Made by a program: the position numbers and the translations under genes. Below the pieces are notes generated by a model. That model had not been told where the DNA came from. It was given only the letters and a program-made list of their open reading frames with translations, and searched no databases. A stretch of DNA of 64,000 nt, from assembly GCA_039111635.1 (NCBI GenBank), contig JBCAQO010000008.1, positions 1,240,001 through 1,304,000 of the forward strand, given 5' to 3'. Shown here piece after piece: positions 33,474 to 45,308 of this stretch. How positions within the stretch are numbered: position 1 is the stretch's first letter; each line of letters opens with the position of its first letter. This stretch comes from Heterobasidion occidentale (lineage: Eukaryota > Basidiomycota > Agaricomycetes > Russulales > Bondarzewiaceae).

Positions 33474-35075
33474 TCATGAGAGCGCGTGCACGATGCTTTC
33501 GAATGTCGCGAACGTGACCATATTGACGGGCACCGCGCGGATGAGCGTCGGCGCGAGCCCGCGCACGAACACGCGCGCGCCCTCAGTGCGGTACGAGTGT
33601 GCGACCGTCGAGAGAGTGTTTCGGTACGGCCTGTCGTCTGCCGGAAATGGCGGTAGCTGTGAGGCCGAGACAGGGACAGAGGAGGTGTGGTGGTTACGGG
33701 GCAGATGTGGAGACGATGCGGGATGTGTAGGTATGGGTGCGGGCGGAAGGGCGCCGTCCCGCGAGCTCTGTATGCGTGTCTTGATGACATCGAATGGGAA
33801 CGTGAACGCCCATCCCGCGACCCCGGCCACACCGCCTGCGAGGAGGAAAGGGACTGGCGAAAGTGCGAGCGTCTTTGTAACGTCGGCGAGGACTGGGTCC
33901 GTCTCCATGGCCGAATTTGCGCTTGTCCCAATAGGTGGTGAGAAAAACCGGAGGGCTGCTTCGTACTGTGAGCGACTGGAGGTCAGCTTGGAATTGCATT
34001 GATAAAGAAGGGCGATGGAGATACGTACACCAACGAAGTACGCGCCAAACCCGATATCGCGCAGCGCGGTTGCCGTGATGCCGCGATAAAGCCCGCGAAC
34101 GCCGCGCTCCCTCAGTGTCTGCAGCGCGATTGCGAGCGCACTCGGTGCCTTTGGCGTAGTGGATGCGGTAACTGCTGTCGTCGCGCGACGGCGAAACGGT
34201 ACCGGGATGAGCGATTGCTGTTGCTGAATCTTAAGAAACTCGACCGGGGTCGTGAGTAGCCTTGTGTGTTTCAAGTTTTGAATGATGTCGATGAAGAAGA
34301 ACGAGAATTCGTGAAGAGGCGTAGAGATTATAGTGAGGTCAAACAAAAAGAATACAAAAGTGGAAGACGCACGATCCTACAACGCCACATCCCGCGCCCG
34401 CGAGCCCGATCTGTGTGAGGGTCGGTATCTCGCCATCGTGATGCAACTGGAGCTTGATAAAAAATCGGTACGACGCGAACACAAGGCCGTTGAGGAGTGC
34501 TGCGGAGGCCTACCGCGTCATTTCGAATATGAAAAAAGGCCATTGAAAGGCCGAGATCAATGGAGCGAATTGAGCAGAGGCAAACGTGTGGACGTACGAG
34601 TGGTGCAGTAATGCCTTTGAAGAGCCCGAGGAAGCGCTCCTCGCGCACGATCGTCGCCAGCGCGTAGAATGTTGACCGGTTATACTTCCCCGAGACCGAC
34701 GGGTTCTGGAAGCGGACCTTCACTGCGGACAAGGAGGGGCAAGTCGGTCACTCTGGCTGGAACGACGCAAAGAACAGAAAGCGAGGCTCATTAGGCATCA
34801 GTTACCTGTGTCGAAGGGATAGCCCACCGAAAGAGCCGCCATTCCTTCGGTTCGAAGGTGTGTTGTGGGACGATGAGGTTCAGCACGCAAATCCTAGAGG
34901 GGGTGCTCGAGGGCGGAGGAGGGCCTGAACCGACCTGCGACTGTGCCTGCGAAGAAATCGAGTGTGGGGTCGAGCTCGACCGCTGTTCAAAGACGATGGT
35001 TATAATTAAAAGCAGTCAAGACCCGGGATATATATGATTTTGTATCTGACCTTTCTTGCTTTCGTTGCTTGCCAT
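33474..35075 (-). CDS. Mitochondrial carrier family (SLC25) transporter
   Basis: An inner-mitochondrial-membrane solute exchanger with the threefold repeated two-helix fold. Exons in coding order: 35075-35051, 34982-34935, 34844-34806, 34722-34598, 34509-34373, 34260-34029, 33965-33474, giving 365 residues with all phases consistent. The three carrier signatures are visible: YPFDTVKVRFQ, TTPVEFLKIQQQ and FPFDVIKTRIQ. The repeat ends LYRGITATALRDIGFGAYF and FVRGLAPTLIRAVPVNMVTF are also typical. A Pro/Ser/His-rich insert of about 40 residues follows the third signature. Overall similarity suggests the carnitine/ornithine-like branch (SLC25A20/29/45), but the substrate cannot be fixed by eye. 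Confidence 0.93.
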
Positions 35076-35583
35076 CGTATAAACGTACAGATGGGCTTGT
35101 CTGTGTCCTTCGACGTTGTAATCATGGACCTCAAGCCTGATCTAGGGTTCCATCACTGTTCCATCGATTCCGTCCCCGTGCGACCTTATTCTGAGGTTAG
35201 GTCATGCCTTCCCCACCATGGGTTCGATTATTAACCCTAGCAATCAGCTGGTGTCGACCTGCGCTATATGCAAGTGTTCTCTCGGTTCCCCACTGTTCAA
35301 AGACCATGTGCACTCATTGATGGCCTTCACTTCCAGTCTCTGCTGACAGGCCCTTACGCATGCATGTGGCTACGGCATAGGTGTCTTCGAAGCCACTCGT
35401 CGCGACATCAACAGATTCTTATGAGCGAGCATGACCCTGACGAGAATGTGCATGATGATGCTGGACATGTGCTAGGGCGCATTCGTGCCCTATAATTAAC
35501 GGCTTCTCAGTGCATGCCTTTGTGTCGCTTGCGAGACTGAGTACACCCCACAATCTCGTCCTCGTTCACTCGCCCAAATAGCA
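35076..35583. other. Divergent intergenic region between carrier and GH76 genes
   Basis: About 500 bp with no supported gene. It presumably holds both promoters. Confidence 0.5.
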
Positions 35584-37430
35584 ATGCCCCGCGGGATTCT
35601 TGGCTTTCTGCTCACGCTTGGTGCAGGGTTGGGCATATGTGCTTCTGGCTGCCTGGCCACAGCTGTCTCCCGTCGACAGTGTCAGGCAACGCTCGACACC
35701 GCCGCTGTACGCTCCTCCTCAGTTCGATTTGACTCTTGGTTTGATCCAGATTCATCTTGTGTAGACGGTGGCCAATCGTCTACAGTCTGCCTACTATAGT
35801 TCCATTACCGGAAACTACAATCAAGGATCCCTCTGGACTGATGCTGTGCGTTGTCGTTTTTGTCACAACTTCGTGTAAATATAGACTTTTCAATGTAGAA
35901 TGCCGTCGAAGACCTGCACAATCTCATGCTCGCTGCAGGAACCACTACTTGGGCCAGTGTCGGCGATACATCCCGCATCGGTCGAGCGGCGCAGAACTCT
36001 AACACGAACTGGCAGTCGATTCTGGGTGGCAGCAATGATGACGCACAGGTGGGACTCACGAAGAGAGCCCCTAGACGTATGTCACTAACAGTTCCATATC
36101 CTGCAGTGGATCATCTTAGCTCTATGGAAGATTGCCGATTACAGGGCCGCGCATTCTCAGTCGGTTGATGCATTCATGGTGACTTGATTCATACCTATGA
36201 GTTACCGCTTACTTAGTTTTTTTTTTTCGTTTTCGAGAGCGCTGCTGGGACGATATACGATTTCATCGCAGGTCAATGGGATAACACCTGTGGCGGCGGC
36301 GGTAGGGTTTGCACAAACTTACGCGCTGTTGATCAACTGACGGGGACTCTATAGTTTGGTGGTCGACGGCTCATACCTACAAAAATGCGATCACGAACGA
36401 GTTATTCCTCTTGACATCTGCCTCGGGCTATCTGAGGACCAGAAACCAAACTTATCTTGATAATGCCAACAAAGTACGGCAAGTTGGCTGTTACACATCA
36501 TCTGGACTAACTCAAAGCCATGATCACCTCTCTGCATAGGCGTGGAACTGGCGTACGTGTGCTGCGGCTCATCTTCATCTTCAACAAAAATTAATCATGT
36601 TCATTCCAGTGAGCCAATCGGGCATGCGCAATGCCGATGGCCTGTGGAACGACGGACTTGTCCTCGCTACCTGCAAGAACAACGGTCAGGTGAGATATGC
36701 GTGTGATGTTGTGTTTAGTAGAACCTTATCCTCTGCCAGACGACATGGACGTATAACCAGGTGCGCGCATTGGAATTCACAAGCAAGTGTCGCATGAAGG
36801 GGCTCTAACTGCTGGTGAAGGGCGTGATCGCCTCGGGCTTGGGAGCGCTCTACGCCATCACGGGCAACGCGTCTTTGCTCGATGCCGCTGAAATCACACT
36901 GGATGCTACCATAGCCCATCTGACCGAGAACGGCATACTGAAGGAATCGTGCGACGACGCTACCAGTTCTTCGTGTGACCACGATCAGGCACGTTTTCTC
37001 TACATCTGCATCCTTCTCTTACGACAAGAGTTTTAACCACAACAATGACTCGTGAACAGCAAATATTCAAGGTCTGTGCCTCTGATCGACGGAACTTTGG
37101 CCGAGGCTAACATCTGCTTCTCGCTGATAGGGATTGTGGACAAAGCACGTCCAGTACTACCTCGATCAGGCCAACGACGCCGCCTCGGACCGCGAAGTAT
37201 AGCGCTTTCCTCGGCGCACAATCATCTGGTGCGTTTCATTACGGGAAGAACGCCAATAACGATGTTGGTTCGGTTTGGTACGCGCCCGACCAAGGTGGCT
37301 CCATATTCTCCCCTGAAGCGTCGGCGAGTGGCTTGGAGGCTTTTGTGTCTGCAGCCAAGGTGAGGAGGACGAGATGATTGGACGAGATCCGCGTACTGAT
37401 CGTAGAGGAATACAGTATGGTCCGTGTTGA
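35584..37430 (+). CDS. GH76 endo-alpha-1,6-mannanase-like enzyme, secreted
   Basis: GH76 enzymes cut alpha-1,6-mannan in yeast and fungal walls; fungal members (Dcw1/Dfg5-like or secreted) remodel walls or degrade mannan. Exons: 35584-35706, 35765-35845, 35899-36048, 36107-36178, 36238-36301, 36355-36473, 36540-36552, 36610-36689, 36740-36760, 36821-36988, 37060-37071, 37131-37359, 37416-37430. The protein has a signal peptide (GILGFLLTLGAGLGICASGCLA). The family core follows: DDAQWIILALWKIADYR, GQWDNTCGGGVWW, NELFLLTSASGYLRTRNQTYL, WNDGLVLATCKNNGQ, and the end SAAKYGPC. The usual GH76 catalytic site is an Asp-Asp pair, consistent with GGSNDDAQW. No GPI signal follows, so secretion is likely. 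One surplus base near 37191 breaks the frame before AKYSAFLGAQSSG. One intron (36989-37059) has a GC donor, and exons of 12 and 13 nt occur. Confidence 0.92.
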
Positions 37431-38459
37431 GTAACCGTCTCTTTTGTTTGAAGCGAAGTGAGTGCCAAGGCGTTGCTCTCGGAGATATGAACTGACTTAC
37501 GATACTGTTTAGGGAACTTGCGTTTTACCCATGTAAAGACTCCGTCTCTTTGTATCTTATACCCTCGTCAGTAGCGCCTGGAAAGCCAAGATACGACTTC
37601 GTCATCCTGTGCAGTACACCCTATGTTTCTAGTCGGCTCCATGCGAAGGCAAGAGACAAATGACGAAACAAGGGTCTGTGGAAACGTTGACTGTTGACGC
37701 CAGGATATCAAAACCTGGTTGTCTCCGCTACTCCAACGGATGTGTCGCAGTGTGTTGCCATTCCCTCATGCTCATTGCTCCATATGTCAGGCTTTCATGA
37801 GGGTCTGGAAAGTTGCGGTCTGTTGCATTCGACTCTTTCCTCGTTCTTTCGGAAGAATTGCTATCTCTTGCTATCGATTGGTTTAACGTTCATTTTTCGA
37901 CCCGTTTGAAGCTTCCCTAGCTGTTTACGCATCCTGGGCACTTTGAGAAGCAATCCGTACATGTCTCTCTGTTCTCAAGCGCAACTCTACAGAACTTGAC
38001 TGCTTCGGTCTCTGTGGGCCCAACTGTTAGCGGCCCTTATCACTTTCTCAGATTCAAACTATAGACCTCGTTGATAACCTGAGATAGACGCACCAACAGT
38101 CGCTTCTGAGCACTCTGATTGTGGTATTCTCGCGGGTCCGAACAAGACAACAGACTAGATTTCTCTAGATCTATCTAAACAGTCACTGGTCTTTTGCTAT
38201 GAGCCTATCCGTTGTTACAAATGAAATGACATGCTGAACCGGCACACTACTATACAGAGGAACTCCCCCAAAAAAGGTTTCAATATCAGCGTGATTGACG
38301 GTATAGAGGATGAAGGAGGTTGTACCGATTTGGAAGGTGTGGCTGAAAGAAACTATACAGTTTGTTGCCAGTTTTACCCACGCTTCTGAGGTTGGATAAC
38401 CCTAAGTATACCAGCTCGACGCCCACGATACACCCTCGACACCCCCAAGACTATCCAAC
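37431..38459. other. Intergenic region before RPL43
   Basis: About 1 kb between the GH76 stop and the RPL43 start. I see no coding support and no repeat of note. Confidence 0.5.
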
Positions 38460-39070
38460 ATGGTGAGCTCACCTGCTTTATGGAACTTTATCATTTTGTT
38501 GGAACGTACTAATCGACTGTTGATCTCAGACAAAACGCACGCGCAAAGTCGGTGTCACCGGAAAGTACGGAACGGCAAGTGTTTTCACCCAATGCCCTCG
38601 CTAGTCGAAGGAGATTCAGGACGGGAGCAGGAGCTCATGGGATATGTTTGTATCATATAGCGTTACGGTGCGTCCCTGCGGAAGCAGGTCAAAAAGGTGC
38701 GTTTAGAATCTAGAATTATGTCAAGATGCATTGAACTAAGTCGCGGTTGTCCCTTAGATGGAAATCACCCAGCACGCACGATACACCTGCACATTCTGCG
38801 GCAAGGTAAGATAGAAACATTGCGTTGGTCTGTGTTCCCGGGGCATCAGCACTCATCATTTGTTATTAGGATTCCGTGAAGCGTCAGGCAGTGGGCATCT
38901 GGAAGTGCAAGGCGTGCCGGAAGGTCATCGCCGGAGGTGCATGGACTGTCACCACGACGGCGGCTGCGACTGTCCGCAGGTGAGTTTTATATTGCTCACA
39001 AAAAGGGTGACCCTTGACGACGATCCTTCTTAGTACTGTTCGTCGGTTGCGCGAGATCACGGAGGCGTAA
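38460..39070 (+). CDS. RPL43: 60S ribosomal protein eL43 (L37a/L43)
   Basis: A zinc-binding protein of the large ribosomal subunit. Exons: 38460-38462 (the ATG alone), 38530-38574, 38661-38696, 38758-38805, 38870-38979, 39034-39070, giving 92 residues, the standard length. The sequence is canonical: [41 protein letters not shown] and [10 protein letters not shown]. The zinc ribbon cysteines CTFC and CKAC are intact. An intron directly after the initiator ATG is a common design in fungal ribosomal protein genes. The second intron starts GCAAGT directly after the Thr codon, so it is a GC-AG intron; no GT donor restores the frame. Confidence 0.97.
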
Positions 39071-41271
39071 AACACCTCATTTGACTTTATTCTTTCCATG
39101 ATGCTACTCTCTCTCTACTGTTGTTCCTCCACGCATAAGCTCAATGACCATAGGCCTCCATGATCTCGACGATATTTGAGCGCCATGATCTCAGATGCAA
39201 CTAAGAATTCCTCTGAGCCCATCGCACTGCCAAATTGGCTCCCCGCACACAGTCATTTGCTCACCACATTGTCCATATCTCGGAATACTGACGGGGTGAT
39301 TCGTGGCTCATATCTTGCATCATGTCAGGTCGTAATGTTTCCATGCATACCAAAACAAAATTGTCTTCGCGAGGAGGTAACAGCGTGTGTATCAACAATC
39401 GCCACCATCGAAGCTACAACAGCTAGGATGCAACGTCGTTAATTCAAAAAGAAATTTGGTCACGACAAACGAAGTCATCCGGTGGCGGTGGCAGTACAAT
39501 TTGATATCACCCTTACTCTCCCTTACTGCTGTTTCACAGTTGTTTCACTCGTACTTTGCTAGCTTTTCTCCAACATATGCAAATACCCTCGTCTTCTATA
39601 TGTGTTTCCTTGCAATTAGACAACAGGCTCATCTTCATACACATGCCTCGCGTCTCTCACAGTGTGTGCATCTTCGAGTCATCATCATCGTCATTTGGAT
39701 GGTATGTGTGAGCATATCCTCAATTCCCCAGTTTCACCGAGACTTCGAACCTTTCTTTGCGTGTATAAACTCCCCTTCGTAGAAACATCACCGATATGAA
39801 CCATGGTGAGTCTGGACTCACTTTTCGTCACCTTTACCAGGGTCTTATCCATTGGTCTGATATCAGGGACGCCGAATCCACGCCGCATCTATCAGCTTGC
39901 ATTGACGCGACTCAACGCGATAGAATCAATTGTCGTTATTATATCCTTCCCACAGACTTCGTGTTTGAGGCTAGAAGTTGTATGCGCGTGCTGAGCTGTC
40001 CTCCGCTGAATGGCTAGATTGCTCTCGGTTCAGGCTTCCTTCACGAATACCATGTTCCACATGGCAGCTCTTACACAGGAGCAGTTTAGTGACACAATCT
40101 ACCGAGAACAGCACCACGAAGTCAGCCATGCATCATGGAAAAATTTGTGATAATTAACCGGTATGTTTTTTACTCGTTGCTGGGAACGCATTCCAAATGT
40201 AGCAGTGGTTCTCGATAGCGTATCTCGGAGCGCTCTCGTCAATACTTGGATGACTCAATGCAACGCCAATCTACATTATGCTTCAACCCGAAACAGAGCA
40301 TATGATCACAGGTTGGTCAATTTTCTTATGCCACGCGCCGCGCATGATATTGACTCTACTTATCCTCCTCATGTGGTCCAGAATTGGTTCACATACAATG
40401 CACATACAATGCCTTGACCACAAAGGCAGGATCACAGACGACCTTTTTCATAGTTGTTCATCATCATGTGACTATTTTAGCAGATAGAACCCGAGAATGG
40501 TGGGGCAAAGTGGAAGCTGATTAGAGACTTCGGCACCGTATGCATCGAGACTGTTCGGCACTCACTCTAGCATTTCGTCACTGCCTCGGGTACCGGCATA
40601 CTGACAAGATTCGAGTCTCCAACGGTAACTCGGATACTTTGCTCCACTCGAGCTCGCAGCTCTTTAACAAGAGATCCTACAAGTGTGGTAGTTGTCTCTT
40701 GGGCTCTTCAGGCGTCCTTGCACAGAGAAGGGTCTCACTTATCTTATTCGCTGATATCCCGGATGTTCTACTCGCGGTTGCGGTGTTGCTATCAACGGTC
40801 TCCATTTCTGTCTCCATGCGTCTCTCTTCTGCATCTATAATGGCCTCCTCCAAAAGATCCATCTCGAAAACCGAGCCCTCATACGTGTCCCTCCCCCGAT
40901 AACCCATGTTACGCGATGGTGCCCGGATTCTGCTCCCGCCTACGGTGAACATAATCTAAACTCAGCGTCCTGAGGACTTCTTGGCCAGCATATCGCCCAT
41001 TGGAGCCCGCAGGACCCACGTCGTAATCTAGTACTAATCAACTTTGTGCCTTGCCTCTTCATCAATCACAGGTCGCACTGTCGTTCTGCTACGTGTGCTC
41101 TTCCAACGGGTCCCACATGCACCTACATGGCTTCGTTCCATTTTTTGGCATGGTCTCAGTCCAACGCCAGAACGGCGACACTGGGAGGTATAAATTGCCA
41201 GCATTCATGTGGGTCCCTTGCATCCCTTAACCTGGTTGGCGAATCCTTCGCTACGTGACTTTGCATTCATC
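39071..41271. other. 2.2 kb intergenic region with no supported gene
   Basis: Short open frames are present, some hydrophobic (for example 39387-39782), but neighbouring pieces do not splice together and no family is recognisable. It could hold a decayed membrane-protein gene. The last 100 bp is the GH18 promoter. Confidence 0.45.
41189..41194 (+). promoter_or_regulatory. TATA box of the GH18 gene
   Basis: TATAAA in the context GAGGTATAAATTG lies 83 bp before the ATG at 41272, the same spacing as the TATA elements before the SDR genes. Confidence 0.6.
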
Positions 41272-42754
41272 ATGGTCTCTCTCAAATCTACGATGATTCG
41301 TGTACTTGCTGCTGTTCACGTTCTCGCTCACCTTGTGGGTGGTGTGTACTCAACGGACACAGACCATGAGCTCGCAGCAAGAGCAACTCCAGCCGCCCCC
41401 CACTTCGTCTTGTACAGTGACCAATGGGTCTCGGGTGAGAATGGCCCCCCGGCCGCCTCTGCAATTTCGGTACGTCTCCCAAGGCCCATCTTTTCTGCCA
41501 CCTAATTCTCACTGTAGTCGTTTGGCAGGGTTTCAACGTCTTGTAATTTTGACCTTTTTGTATCGATGTTTGCTGTTATTCTTACGTCTATTTTTATCAA
41601 CCAGTATACTGTCTTTCCTCCTTATCTCGGGTCCTGCAGACCAAGCATTGGAGTGGCAGCTCATATCCGCTTCTGATCGGGCAGCCATCAAATCTCAGTA
41701 TGCCGCTGCAGGAATCAAGCTGCTCGTTTCGGCATTTGGTTCTACCGATGCTCCTACCTCGACCGGTGCTGACCCTGTCGCGACGGCGAATACTATGTCA
41801 GCTTGGGTTATCGAGTATGGCCTCGATGGCATTGACGTTGATTATGAGGTCAGAAATTGATTCAGACATCGTAGATAACCACTGATCACATTTCTTCTAT
41901 AGGATTTCAACGCATTTGATGGCTCCGATGCAACTGCAGAGCCTTGGTTAGAATCCTTCACAAAGCAGCTCCGCGTGAAGCTCCCCCAAGGGCAATATAT
42001 TCTCACTCATGCCCGTCAGTCGATTGAACTCCATTTCCATGCCATGAAGCTGACACGTACATATAGCTGTGGCGCCTTGGTAAATGCATAATATATTCTA
42101 GTTCATTGTTTCTCTTAACAGGTGACAGGTTCCAGCCCAACGTTTGGAGTGGTGGAGGCTACCTTGCCATCGACAAGAGCGTCGGAAGTCTCATCGATTG
42201 GGTGAGATACTTTCTTCAAATCTATGGAGACTCCCATCACTTATGAGTTCATTCATAGTACAATGTTCAAGTATGTCTCTGACTTTTGCCTTGAACGAGG
42301 TCAACAAGCTGATTCACGACTGATCCTTCCTAGTTCTACAATCGTACGTTTATGTCAATGACCGCCCTCGGTTCGGCGTCTTGTTTCTGACTGTACGGTT
42401 TGCAGAGGGTTCAAGTCAATATACCACCTGCAACAATCTTCTTACCACTTCTGGCGGAACATACCCACACTCATCTGTCTTTGAAATCGCTGGCAACGGC
42501 GTGACATTGAACAAGATTGTTATTGGGAAGCCCGCGACCTCCGGAGACGCGGATTCAGGCTACATGGCGCCTTCCACCCTTGCTGGTTGTGTGAACACGG
42601 CCAAGAATCAAGGATGGAGTGAGTTCCAGTGAGTTCAACAGCATATTTTTAACTGACCCGGGTTGTGCTAGATGCCGGTGTTATGACTTGGGAGTATCCT
42701 AATGCAGCGGCGGCATGGATCAAGACAGTCCGTGCTCAAGCCTGGGCGGAGTAG
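41272..42754 (+). CDS. GH18 chitinase-like glycoside hydrolase, secreted
   Basis: A TIM-barrel hydrolase acting on chitin or N-glycan chitobiose. Exons: 41272-41469, 41529-41542, 41605-41848, 41903-42014, 42067-42079, 42129-42201, 42259-42270, 42334-42343, 42406-42618, 42672-42754, giving 323 residues with consistent phases. The N-terminus is a signal peptide (MIRVLAAVHVLAHLVGGVYS, after an optional upstream Met), followed by PHFVLYSDQWVSGENGPP. The GH18 active-site motif is complete: GLDGIDVDYE, with Glu as acid/base. Strand eight ends GVMTWEYPNAAAAW. No chitin-binding domain is present. The single short catalytic domain resembles the small agaricomycete GH18 enzymes (chitinase or endo-beta-N-acetylglucosaminidase), and sequence alone does not decide between them. 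Exons of 14, 13, 12 and 10 nt are unusually small. Confidence 0.93.
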
Positions 42755-43659
42755 GTTCTTATGTAGCGGATCGACTGTGGTCGACAATGGAACCTTCGTC
42801 TTGGTGTCTTATGTGGTTAAACTCATTGTTTCTTTGGGAATTTGTAATGATCATCATGTGTCTTAATTTTTTTTCCCTCGCCGATGTGATTTTCCATGAA
42901 ATGCCATTGTGTCAGTGTCTTGTGTACGAGGGAACGAATATAGTACTCAAGTGACTCCAATGAGATGCGGAGAAAACACCCACGATCGCTGACACTCGCC
43001 TCAATCGTCCGGCTCGCGATTTTATCATGCCGATTGAAGTTCCTCAATTGCTTTGCCTGCTGTTCCCTGTCACCGCTAGTCTCCGTGGCTGACCTTACAC
43101 AGAAGATAGTCGTTCTATGTCACCGCGGGCAAAGTTCGGCGTGTTCGGCATGGAATCAACCGACAAGGGGGAATACATTGTGGCCAACCTACCCAAAAAA
43201 GGCAAGTTCTTCAAGGTCACTCGCCATGTTCCACCACCGTACCTTCGAGCTGAAGCTAGCTGAAGTCACACAGTTTCAAGCCTTCGAGCTTCAAGCTTCA
43301 ATCGTTATTGTCGCTCGATCGCTCGCGGCGAGATTCGAAACTTAATTGCCCATCGAATTGACCAAAGTGAACGGCTATCTTCACCTGTGGAGACTAAGCC
43401 CCACATTCCTCCACTGCGCCTCTCTTCTACTTCTCTTCGGCTTCATTGCACATGCTGCGCTGGATACTGAGAAAATGCTTACAATGCCGCTGTATCGACT
43501 ATCAATCTTCGACCCACCTTTCCCGCTTGTCTGACATCACACAACCCCTTGCTTGCGCCGTCAAGCCTATCTGCTTCGTATAAGAAGATGATTTTGGTCT
43601 GATAGTTGCCGCATTCTCGATCCTTCCTGCTCAGATTTCTCGCAAATCTGAACGTTACA
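42755..43659. other. Intergenic region before the SDR pair
   Basis: About 900 bp without a supported gene. A TATAAG element is at 43579-43584. Confidence 0.5.
43579..43584 (+). promoter_or_regulatory. TATA element of the first SDR gene
   Basis: TATAAG in CGTATAAGAAG, 81 bp before the ATG at 43660. Confidence 0.5.
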
Positions 43660-44697
43660 ATGTCTCCTCGTGTCTGGCTCATCACTGGCGCCAACTCAGG
43701 CTTAGGTCTCGCCCTAGCTGAGCACGTTCTCTCGCAAGGTGACAAGGTCGGTGCTTCCTTATCTCTTCAACCTTAAAAGAAATAATCCCCCTCGTCCAGG
43801 TCATAGCAACTGCGCGAAACATTGCGAAGCTTCCGGCATCTCTTGACGCTGCATCACCTCTGCAGCTCGATCTCAGCTCTTCCCCAGCCGAGATCAAAGC
43901 GGTCGGGCTTAAAGCATTAGAATTTTACGGTCATGTCGACGTGCTAGTCAACATGGCTGGGTATGGCCTTGAAAGTCCAGTCGAAGAGCTCGAGTGCGTC
44001 TGCACTCTTGATAAATGAACGTTATTGCTTACCGAACACTTTGTTTTCATACAGCCCGGCCGAACTCGTCGCACAGTTCCAGACCAACTTTTTCAGCGCT
44101 ATATACCTCATACAAGCCTTGCTTCCGTCCTTCCGCTCCCGCAAGTCGGGCACCATCCTAAACGTCTCCTCCATCGGCTCCATCGATGCCGCTGCTGGGC
44201 TTTCAGCGTACACCGCGTCCAAAGCCGCGCTCGACGCGATGTCGGAGGCGCTTGCACTAGAGCTCGCGCCGTGGGGCATCCGCATCTTCATCGTTCAGCC
44301 TGGATTCTTCTTCACGAACTGGTTCGCAACTGCGGCTTCTATAGGAGAAGCAAGCCGCCGTGCGCCGAAAGAGTCCGGGAAGACGGGTGTGTACACCGAC
44401 CTATATGGATTGTCGTCGCGCATCTTGCCGTACAATCTGAGCATCCGGCGAGTAGGGGACACGCAAAAGGCAGCGCAGAGAATGTTCGATGTGGCTACGG
44501 GGACGGGGCTTGCGGAGGGATTAGCCATGAAGGAAGGCTGGCTCCGCGTGTTATTGGGCAGGGACTCTGGCGAGCGGTTCTTGAGCAGGGTGCAGACGTG
44601 GAAGGAGAATGTGGAAGCTACCGAGAGGATATGGAGTTCGACAGAAATAGATCCTGCCAAGCTCGAAGAGATGAGGAGAGAGGCTGGGCTCGATTGA
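43660..44697 (+). CDS. Short-chain dehydrogenase/reductase, copy 1
   Basis: A classical SDR using NAD(P)H on an unknown substrate. Exons: 43660-43746, 43800-43993, 44055-44697, giving 307 residues. The nucleotide-binding motif is TGANSGLG near the N-terminus (WLITGANSGLGLALAEHVL). The substrate Ser lies in LNVSSIGS, and the catalytic Tyr and Lys in YTASKAAL. The usual NNAG structural motif reads NMAG (VDVLVNMAGYG), a substitution not seen in copy 2. The C-terminal region (GTGLAEGLAMKEG, LGRDSGERFLSRVQ) is shared with the neighbour. Exon lengths are 87, 194 and 643 nt, identical to copy 2, so the two are products of a tandem duplication. Confidence 0.93.
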
Positions 44698-45308
44698 TGA
44701 CCGGAGGTCGAGGTTCGCGTGTACTCTCTCGGCTTACGATTCAGCTTGAGACCTGTTTCTGATCAACGTGCAAATCTTGTCTATAGAACTCATTTTACAA
44801 AGCGGCCACGCATGGAATGTTAAAGGTGTTTCAGCTACTATACCTCAGCGCTGTACGGACCTCCGCTCGTCGAAGGCGCTAACGACGATATGACGTTGCA
44901 AAAGAGCGTGCTGCGTCATTTCCTCGATGCGACACACCAATACCTCGACAAGCAACCAGTGAACTATCTCGGTCTGGTCTTCGTGCCGAATCTTCTGACA
45001 TGGAGATTCCATATCTGACATTCCGACATGGTTGGATTTCGTCCGACAACCCTCGTAGAAAATGGAAGTGCTTCCATCGGCGCTCATCTAGGCAGATCCT
45101 GCGAGTACGGCAATCCGGGAGCCTTGTTGACTAACGTCGACCCACCTGTCAGCTCCACATCCCTCCGTGCACCTCCAGATATCGCAGAACCGAGCAACAC
45201 GACGATCCGTTCCAGGGGTATATAATATGCTGCGAATCCTTGGCCCCACTGTCCATTGAAAACCAGCCAAGTATCAGACCAAGCCACTCAAAGTCCAAAA
45301 ACTACGAA
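44698..45308. other. Spacer between the duplicated SDR genes
   Basis: About 610 bp with no coding support. It includes the TATA box of copy 2. Confidence 0.5.
45219..45227 (+). promoter_or_regulatory. TATA box of the second SDR gene
   Basis: TATATAATA lies about 82 bp upstream of the ATG at 45309 and is the strongest TATA match in the window. Confidence 0.65.

Noticed and set aside
33286..34002. 238-residue plus-strand open frame
   Set aside because: It is antisense to the mitochondrial carrier exon 33474-33965, which has clear carrier signatures and correct splicing.
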